Source: Lingula anatina
Taxonomy: Eukaryota; Brachiopoda; Lingulata; Lingulida; Lingulidae
DNA length: 64,000 nucleotides
NCBI RefSeq assembly: GCF_001039355.2
Contig: NW_019776157.1
Coordinates: 40,577 to 104,576, forward strand
Reading direction: 5' to 3'
Shown: one piece after another, positions 57,176 to 64,000 of the stretch
Numbering within the stretch: the stretch's first letter is position 1
Layout: every line of letters begins with the position of its first letter
Notes under the pieces: generated by a model
Told to the model about the DNA's origin: nothing
Databases searched by the model: none
What the model saw: the letters and a program-made list of their open reading frames with translations, nothing else
Position numbers and translations under genes: made by a program

Positions 57176-60100
57176 CTGTAAATATCAGAGCACACGTCAA
57201 TTATGGCCAGAACACGTTTGTTTATTTTTGCATGCACAATGTATACTATTATTTCTCTAAAAATGATAACATATTTAAAAACTTTTCACAAAAATTTGAT
57301 TTGTTACTGCGTGAGCAGTTGAAACATACTTGAGAAAACACGTTTGGGAATTTGAGTTAATAAAGAGATTTTAAAATGTTGGTTATCATCGCCTTTTACA
57401 CTCAATAGTTAGAGACGCCATGTGGATTTTTTTAACAATGCAAAAGAAGGCTTTAAATCACAGTCAAACATACCATTTTGGCCTCTATCCCCCCTACTCG
57501 AGCTGAAATTAAAAAGAAAAAAAGCAGGGAGGTTCAGTTGGCCATTTGAATGCAAATTCCAAATACAAAGTTTACATCGCCTCGTGTTGAATATGCACTC
57601 ATACAGAGATGCGAATTCTCTACGCGAAGAGATGTGAATAATTTAAAGAATGAACGTCACTTTTTCAATCGTTAACCTCATCAATTTTGAGACACAGGGA
57701 TTTCTGAAACAGAGTCTCATAAGGTGGACCTCAGGCGTACTACTCTATGTAATTACACACCAGTGTATAAAAATCTTCAAAAGTTTACACAAGACTTACA
57801 TGTACATTCATGACCTGACTTGGACCTTTCCTTTCTATTCGATTTTTTTGGTTGCTTTATCTTTGCTGAATGGACAGTCCTCTTTGAATATCTTGCCCCG
57901 ACATTCCGACTGTCCAAACCCACTTCTTCACTAGTACATTTCCTCAAAGAATAATCGGACTCGTACGCTGTTGATTCATCACCATCGTAATCTGCAGCTG
58001 GTTGGTAAACATTTTATGGATCAAAATACCATATACAACAACCAAAACAAAAAACCAAAGATCAAGCGTGATTTTATTATTAGCGTTAAAAAGTTCATAT
58101 TTTGTTTTTTAAAATACCAATTTTCCTCAAAATGCCAACTTAATGTGACAACAACGTCTACCTGTCACAAATCCCTTAATGGAATATTTATATACCATCG
58201 GTGAAAAAGGTTGCCTCACATCCGACTCCATGTTTTTTAGTCGAACTTGAGACTTCCAGAGTTCACCCCACTAGCACCAAATCTGGCTTTCGTAATACGT
58301 CACAAACCAACAGTAAAACAATCTATATCAATGAACGAGAAAAAAACTCACCACAATCAAAACAGTCTTTTCCTTTGTTTTCGATTCCTGTAGCAGTTGT
58401 TTGCTCGTTCGGTGGATGGATTGCATGATATGAAGCTCCTGAACGAGAGAGTGTATCCATGAACAAATGTATATAAAATGGCGTATAGAAATCGTTATCT
58501 CATTTATACCAAAAAAATGACTAAACATGCATGGCTTCTTGTCTACGTCTAATGTGGAAGACATGGTGACGTAAATCTTTCTTTTATATGAATATTTCAC
58601 GATCAGAGTTGTAAATGTGAAAATGAGAGCAAGAGTGTTCCACCTTCCGTACTGCATGTATAATATATCTGGTATGAACGCTTATGTATACAGTATAAAT
58701 ATATAACGACACACTATGCAAACGAAATCAGTTGTTGTGTAAGCCCAGGCCGTATAGATCTTCATTTTGCAATTATGCGGCTCTGCCAAATAATCGCATT
58801 ATAATGCTCTTATGAACTCAATTATAACAAGAATAAAAAGTTTTACCACTTTCTAGAGGTTCCTTTCCTCCCGTGCCTTCTATTTTATCTTCGGAAACAT
58901 CTGAATAATAAGATGATATTCATTCCATTACTATTTTGCTGTGACTACAAACAGTTAATTCTCAAAAAGAGGGTTGCAATATGCCAATCTTCAAATTAAT
59001 ATCTTTAATCAATTTTAGACAATTTTAATCTTTTAATGCTGCGCATAACTGACCAAGATATACAAACATATTGTATATCAATAAAAAGCTTATTTCAACA
59101 GCTATTCATTCCATATCATTTTATATTATTATGTGATCGTTACATAAGGAGATATAACGCTTAAAAGGTTGTCTTAGTCAGTTTTTCATACCCTAAAAAC
59201 TAAAAGCCCACTACATATGTACAATTCTATTTCAAAGATACCCCCGATCATCACTTTAACACTGGTAGTTTGAAAACAGAGCGGATATAATGAAATCCCA
59301 GGAGCATTCTGTAAAACAAAGCTTATATTTAACGAATAAATTTTGGGTTGAAGGTTCTCATAAGTTTTGACGTTGGTTTAAATCTTTCTTTTAGAAAACC
59401 TATATAGCGTTATATCTCTATACGTAAGCATACGTAATAAAATAAATAAAATAAATAAATAAAAGGACAATGTTCATGTAAAAATCCATTTCTCGAATTT
59501 TGAANTAATGATATGAAATAAATAGTTGTTGAAATAATGTTTTTATTGATATGCCACGTGTGTATCTTGGTCGGTTAAAGAGATAGCCATATTCTTGGCA
59601 CCCCCTGTACGCAACCTTAAAATGACACATAATGGAAATTCTGTTGCAAACTTGCTAGACAAGGACACTTCTTGAACAAAGTCAAACTATTCTGTCGACC
59701 TACTCTTGTTTTAAACTTGATACACACAGATACTATAGTATCGTCATCTGAAAAAATAACCTTGGGGTTATCAAGGTAAATTATAACATTGGTCAAATAT
59801 TTACCATCATTTACAGGTTCTGTTCTTTCTGTGCCTTCTCTTGCAGATTCAGGTGCAACTAGATAAAGAGATGATATTCATTTAAGAAAGAAGACTTTTG
59901 TCTTCATCTTACCGTCAATAATTGCATGATCTCGTGGATCATGTACTTTTAAAAACCAGTGATGGAAAGATCATCTCCAGTACTAGCAATCGCGTTTTAT
60001 GTATCTACCAAGCATGCTAGATTCATAGGAGAAATCTGCAAGCTAAAAACTGTCGATACCAAGACTGATGGAGACAAGGGCGAAACTGACTGGTGAGTAC

Positions 60101-62266
60101 AGGCTATCTCTCAGAATTTGTCACGATCGCTAACAATTTTTTTGTTGTTTTTTTAAATCATAGACGACTCATCACAGTTTATGCGCTACATGTGTCCATG
60201 TGTCACCAAATTAATTAAACAATGGAAATCATTTCAAATTAAGGCTACCTAACACTGAAAAAAGAAATATAAAAAAGAAACGTTCAAGGCTGATAATTCA
60301 TATTAAGTCTACCTAGCATGTCAGAAATTTGGATTAAAATATTTTCCTCAAAAGGACTGCAATCATCCCAATTATATGCCACAGCGAAAAAAGAATCAAA
60401 TTAAACAAAGTGGACTGTATATAAATCAGATTTTACCGTCATTCACAGATTCCTTTCTTTCTATATCTTCTCTTCTTGATTCAGATGCAGCTGAATATAA
60501 AGACACATTTGAAAACATTATCTTAAATTACGTAACTGCACAAACAAGATAGCAAAGCTGGTTAGTAACATTCACATATTAGTGTTTACGTCAGTGGAAT
60601 TCACATTAAGCAATTTTTTTCAATCAATACGACCTTTAAATATTTTTTTAAAATCTGCCCTTCACATAGTTATCATAGAAACTCTGTTCTTACCGCCTGG
60701 GTTATTAGCACTGCCACCGTCTTCTTCATTCAAAGTAAGTGGTCGTGGGAGTGACATTATTTGTTGATCACCTGGAAAGGAAAAGACAAATTATAATTAT
60801 TTATTTATTTAGTTCTGGAGTCGAACTAGTGTCACCCTTGGACATAAAAATGTCCACGTGTCACCAAATTAATTAAAACCGCCAACTGTGAGACGTAAGA
60901 CGTATTTCACCATAACAAAGGTACCCTTCTACATCTCAGACGTGGAATTCACAGGTGAATAATTGGACATACGTAGAGTCACATTTCAGACCAGGAACCG
61001 CATGTAACAGATCAGTACTAGTTTGGCAAATACGAAAGTTCTTTTATAATATTTATTTTTGTTTTTACATATTCTGTATTTGCATGTTAACAGGTTTAAC
61101 GTTCACTCGTCCTGACTACATGTATAAAGCACAATGACCGAAAAGAAATATTTTGCAAATTGGATTTCAACGTTAACGCAAGGCAAAGATTTACCTTCAT
61201 TCACAGGTTCCTTCCTTTCTGTTTCCTCTGTTCTTGATTCAGATACAACTGGATATTTAAATAACGATGCTGTTAAATAATTGATTAAGCTCAACGAAAG
61301 ACAGACACTGTATTTTGATTTACCTTTTGCAATGTTTTTAACTATTGTAATATCTTTTTAAAAATGGAAGAATCCATAAATTTAATGGTTCACAACTACA
61401 AACTTTCATCGGAATATGTTAATCTTAAAATAATGCTGAATTCTGAGGCAAATTGGCATACAATGAACAAATTCATAGCTGCCGTTTCGCATTCGTCTAA
61501 TTCTGGCTAACAGACTGGAGTCCATCTAACTACATTTATAAGCTTTCGGTTGTTTATCAGAAAGATAAAATAGTTTCATATAATAACTTTTGCATTAGAA
61601 TATACGTGCAATCTTTCAAGCTTCGTCAAAGTTTAGTGTGTGTAGGAATGAAGAGAGAAAGAAAGTTATAGTGTTCCCATGTTTTGCTACTTACGGTCTG
61701 TCATCATTGTACTGCTCCTAGTCCCATCGGCTGGGATTCTCGACTCAGGCTGTGGGACTGGAGACGCGGCGTTTTCAGCACCTAAGTTCGTAAGAGAATT
61801 TAATGATAAGAACACTCTAATTCACTTAAACGCACGTCAATTTTATAGATTTTACTTCAGAAAGAGAAAAAAATTAACTAACCAAGCTCATGGTATAAAA
61901 AGAGCCACACAATTTCTAATTTTTTAAATGTTAATGTTGTTCATATCACCACATATGATGCACTATCAACTTCAAAAGAATGGGGAGTCGTAGTCAACTC
62001 TAGATAAGGTTAACAGTCACAAGGTAGCCAAATTCAGGAGAGGTGTATTCCATACAGTTTAGATATTAGAAGATATACTGCTTGCGTAGTACTGTCTACC
62101 TGGTAAAGTATTCATATACTTACTGGCATCAACCAGTTCCTTCTGTTGTGTTTCTTTGCCATCAACATTTGCTGATGCTAAAAGTAAAGTTGGCAGGATA
62201 ATAATAATAATAATCATAACAATAATAATATTGTATGACTATCATATAAATTTATACTTAATTTTC

Positions 62267-62311
<45 letters not shown>

Positions 62312-63958
62312 ACAGACTAATGAAAGCAATATACTATTTTCCCCATTTGTGGATACCAAAAGTAACTTTCCTGCAACCTAAAAGTGCAACCGTGCTCTCG
62401 AACACAAAACCTTTGCAGTGGCGCGTTTTACCAACATAAACATGGTGCTTTCCATTCACATTTACTTTAATTCTAGAGTGTAGCTTTTAATCCCTGTATA
62501 CGTTATTTCCAGTGTTTCAACTCTCTGCACTTTATATGCTCCCCTAGCAAAAAAGTGTCGCCCCTAACGCAGTTATGTACATTGCTGCAAGGGTACCCAT
62601 AGAATTAATTTTACTTAGGCATAACAACTAGACAACCAAATCGTGTTAACGGGGGATATACGTAGTAGGACACTGAAATACCCCAACATCAATTATTTTT
62701 GACATGCGACTCCTTAGTGAGATGGACATATTTTTTTACCAAGCAGTGGACATAGGAGGGAGTTTTGACCCGCCAAATTGCCAGGAGGTTAGGTTGTTCC
62801 ATATGAACCATTCATTAGACAACATTATTACCAAAGAGGCACATGGGCACGATTGCCTGGGTAAAGCCGACCGAAGGAAACAACACCCAGAAAAGAGAGG
62901 GTGTTTACACACCTTTCTTGACTGTAACATTTAGCAACAACAGGGCAAACCATATTTCTGAGTTAACCATCAGAAGACGTCTGAACAATCCCCAGAAGTA
63001 GCCAGATAAGGTGAAACAAGCTATGCACTAAATATTATATAAAATTACCATTCACAAATGAGTTTGGTCTCTTGTTATCTGCTTCGCTTTCGCTGGCCCC
63101 TGTTCCATCCTCTCGAGCACGATTATTAATATCCCACACAGATCCATCACTTTGGATATTTAAGTCAGAGAGAGAGCTTAGTTCATCCGGAAGTCCTAAA
63201 ACATGAAGCATATGATTAATATTATAAACGCTAGATATTTTTTTATGAAAACAGCTCTATTTCCTTATATTAAAAAACTATTACAACTAATGTACAAAAC
63301 AAGTGCATTTTTAACAAATTCAAATAGAAAAAAAATTATATTAACTTTTAATCTCATAGGTATCTTGATACCAGTGTTTCACTTGTACTGTATCTAAATT
63401 TTCATTATGAATGTCCCTTTTTGGTGATTCATTTCGTCTGCTTTTTTGCCCGTTGTCGCTCTCGGCGCCCGAACTTTCTCCCACACCTTCAAACAAAGTC
63501 GTTCTCATCGGAGAACATACTTTGATTTCGGAAAGATCTTCTAATAAAAGAAACAAAGTTCATTTAAAAATGGCTCGCTCACCAACACTGCAACGGCAGT
63601 GGGCTTTAGTATGTAGGTGCAGGCATCATTTCAAATTTGGGTGGTAGTTGAATATTCATAGCACAAGACTTAAAGATTGTTTGTGTGTCACAATATCCCT
63701 AGCTATGCTAAGTTCATATGACTTAATTAGTGTAAATACTTAAGCACTTACTCTGAGGTGTTTGAAAATTCTCTCTTTCTGTTGCCTTGCTGAAACTCTC
63801 ATCCTGATCTATTTCATCATCTCGTAGCAAATCTTTATCTTCGATCTCCGCGTCTGAGTCTTCATCCTGAACTTCTTTATTGTTTGCATCATTTCTTCTT
63901 TTGTCGCCCTGATTAACTTCACATTCGTTGGAGGAACCGTGTTCTTTCTCACAGTGGA
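55967..63958 (-). CDS. Unrecognised TQT-repeat / coiled-coil protein gene with many small exons (5' part off the right edge)
   Basis: Exons 5' to 3': 63752-63958, 63487-63540, 63049-63195, 62124-62177, 61695-61781, 61195-61248, 60694-60771, 60437-60490, 59805-59858, 58847-58900, 58352-58438, 57800-57997, 57474-57502, 55967-57175. All except the last two are phase 1-1 with lengths divisible by three; the 29-nt exon shifts to phase 0 for the last. Together they give an open frame of about 790 codons in the window. Order: acidic exon, 18-residue Glu/Arg/Lys-rich modules, a basic segment (KIKQPKKSNRKERSK), a Lys-rich probable helix, eleven TQT-type repeats and a coiled coil. No signal peptide or membrane segment seen, so probably intracellular. 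The TQT repeats suggest a multivalent dynein light chain LC8 scaffold, by inference. Small exons are read from splice signals and phase only, without transcripts. Confidence 0.7.
56171..56731 (-). repeat. Eleven tandem 51-bp coding repeats (17-residue TQT units)
   Basis: The unit reads approximately KQCHIGTQTEETDDGCM. Six of the eleven units keep an exact TQT; others have IQT or TET, and the outermost units have decayed. A further TQT (STQTEKT) lies just before the array. Period and frame are constant, so length changes are always in frame. Confidence 0.95.
57474..57502 (-). CDS. TQT-repeat gene, 29-nt microexon
   Basis: A strong polypyrimidine tract and ATTTCAG precede it, and GTATGT follows. 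It encodes (S)RVGGIEAKM and converts phase 1 to phase 0, exactly what is needed between 57800-57997 and the last exon. That fit is the main support. Confidence 0.65.
57800..57997 (-). CDS. TQT-repeat gene exon (basic/Ser-rich)
   Basis: Acceptor CAACCAG|CTGCAG (alternative acceptor 6 nt in, same frame), donor ACAT|GTAAGT, phase 1-1. Encodes YDGDESTAYESDYSL, then a basic segment KIKQPKKSNRKERSK that could be a nuclear-localisation or polyanion-binding patch. Confidence 0.65.
58352..58438 (-). CDS. TQT-repeat gene exon, 87 nt
   Basis: Acceptor TTCAG|GAGCT, donor TGTG|GTGAGT, phase 1-1. Encodes ASYHAIHPPNEQTTA then KGKDCFDC. Not a member of the 54-nt family. Confidence 0.6.
58847..58900 (-). CDS. 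TQT-repeat gene 54-nt exon, copy 1
   Basis: Acceptor TTATTCAG|ATGTT, donor AGTG|GTAAAA. Encodes VSEDKIEGTGGKEPLESG. Its upstream intron shares GATGATATTCATT with the intron flank of the copy at 59805, showing duplication of exon plus flank. Confidence 0.65.
59805..59858 (-). CDS. TQT-repeat gene 54-nt exon, copy 2
   Basis: Acceptor TATCTAG|TTGCA, donor GATG|GTAAAT. Encodes APESAREGTERTEPVNDG, clearly homologous to the copies at 60437 and 61195. Confidence 0.7.
60437..60490 (-). CDS. TQT-repeat gene 54-nt exon, copy 3
   Basis: Acceptor ATATTCAG|CTGCA, donor GACG|GTAAAA. Encodes ASESRREDIERKESVNDG. Confidence 0.7.
60694..60771 (-). CDS. TQT-repeat gene exon, 78 nt
   Basis: Acceptor TTTCCAG|GTGAT, donor GGCG|GTAAGA, phase 1-1. 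Encodes DQQIMSLPRPLTLNEEDG then SANNPG. Sequence unrelated to the 54-nt family. Confidence 0.6.
61195..61248 (-). CDS. TQT-repeat gene 54-nt exon, copy 4
   Basis: Acceptor TATCCAG|TTGTA, donor GAAG|GTAAAT. Encodes VSESRTEETERKEPVNEG; together with copies 2 and 3 it defines the consensus SESRxExxERKEPVNDG. Confidence 0.7.
61695..61781 (-). CDS. TQT-repeat gene exon, 87 nt
   Basis: Acceptor AACTTAG|GTGCT, donor GACC|GTAAGT, phase 1-1. Encodes AENAASPVPQPESRIP then DGTRSSTMMTD, a Pro/Ser-rich linker. Confidence 0.6.
62124..62177 (-). CDS. TQT-repeat gene 54-nt exon, copy 5
   Basis: Acceptor CTTTTAG|CATCA, donor GCCA|GTAAGT. Encodes SANVDGKETQQKELVDA, a diverged member that keeps the Glu/Lys core and the exact length. 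Confidence 0.6.
62271..62305. repeat. Poly(A) run
   Basis: Roughly 35 A; no associated retroposon body was recognised. Confidence 0.9.
63049..63195 (-). CDS. TQT-repeat gene exon, 147 nt
   Basis: Acceptor GTTTTAG|GACTT, donor AATG|GTAATT, phase 1-1. Encodes LPDELSSLSDLNIQ, then REDGTGASESEADNK and RPNSFVNG; its last third resembles the 54-nt module. Confidence 0.6.
63487..63540 (-). CDS. TQT-repeat gene 54-nt exon, copy 6 (tentative donor)
   Basis: Acceptor TTATTAG|AAGAT. The frame stays open well beyond, but only the donor GAAG|GTGTGG gives the required phase 1, and it makes the exon exactly 54 nt. Encodes DLSEIKVCSPMRTTLFEG. The donor is weak, so the end is uncertain. Confidence 0.4.
63752..63958 (-). 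CDS. TQT-repeat gene acidic exon, 207 nt
   Basis: Donor CAGA|GTAAGT; best acceptor ATCAAG|TCCAC, giving 69 codons in phase 1-1. Very acidic (EVQDEDSDAEIEDKD, LLRDDEIDQDE) and ends KATERENFQTP. It is the most upstream exon seen; the gene continues past the right edge. Confidence 0.55.
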
Positions 63959-64000
63959 CTTGATAACAAAGATATATTTTCACAGTTCGTAATCAAAATT

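Overview
This is a window of an animal nuclear genome, not a prokaryotic one. Genes are split into small exons by GT-AG introns of 0.1 to more than 11 kb, the sequence is AT-rich, and it is littered with palindromic MITEs, decayed LINE fragments, GA/CA microsatellites and one assembly gap of 588 N. The protein families (beta-1,4-galactosyltransferase-fold enzymes with an invertebrate-type donor-pocket residue, a CUB-repeat receptor) suit a marine invertebrate, perhaps a lophotrochozoan. That placement is an impression and was not tested.

Layout. (1) About 1.9-13.8 kb, minus strand: 5' half of a beta-1,4-galactosyltransferase-family gene (three coding exons; the remaining exons lie off the left edge). 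Its 10.8 kb first intron holds a LINE, several MITEs and local duplications. (2) 13.8-22.3 kb: intergenic, with LINE 3' ends and a tRNA-Gly(GCC). (3) 22.3-38.1 kb, minus strand: a complete six-exon paralogue of gene 1. I reassembled it to 635 codons plus stop with every splice phase consistent. It has a very long Asn/Gln-rich stem, all the catalytic motifs, Leu in place of the donor-selecting Tyr of vertebrate B4GALT1, and an unusual hydrophobic C-terminal tail. (4) 38.1-45.8 kb: intergenic, with MITEs and the gap. (5) 45.8-51.7 kb, plus strand: a complete type I membrane protein with a signal peptide, three CUB-like domains, one transmembrane helix and two phase-compatible alternative last exons that give different cytoplasmic tails. 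(6) 51.7-56.0 kb: its 3' UTR and spacer. (7) 56.0-64.0 kb, minus strand: 3' part of a gene I do not recognise. At least 13 small exons, nearly all in phase 1-1, include a family of 54-nt exons, and a large last exon encodes eleven 17-residue repeats built around a TQT core plus a C-terminal coiled coil.

How they relate. The two glycosyltransferase genes are tandem paralogues with identical 236- and 188-bp catalytic exons and the same splice phases; both would act in the Golgi on glycan antennae. The CUB receptor and the TQT-repeat gene are convergent neighbours with no evident functional link. The most unusual material is the TQT-repeat gene with its array of 54-nt exons, the CUB intron that carries tandem copies of its own splice donor, and the glycosyltransferase with a second hydrophobic segment.
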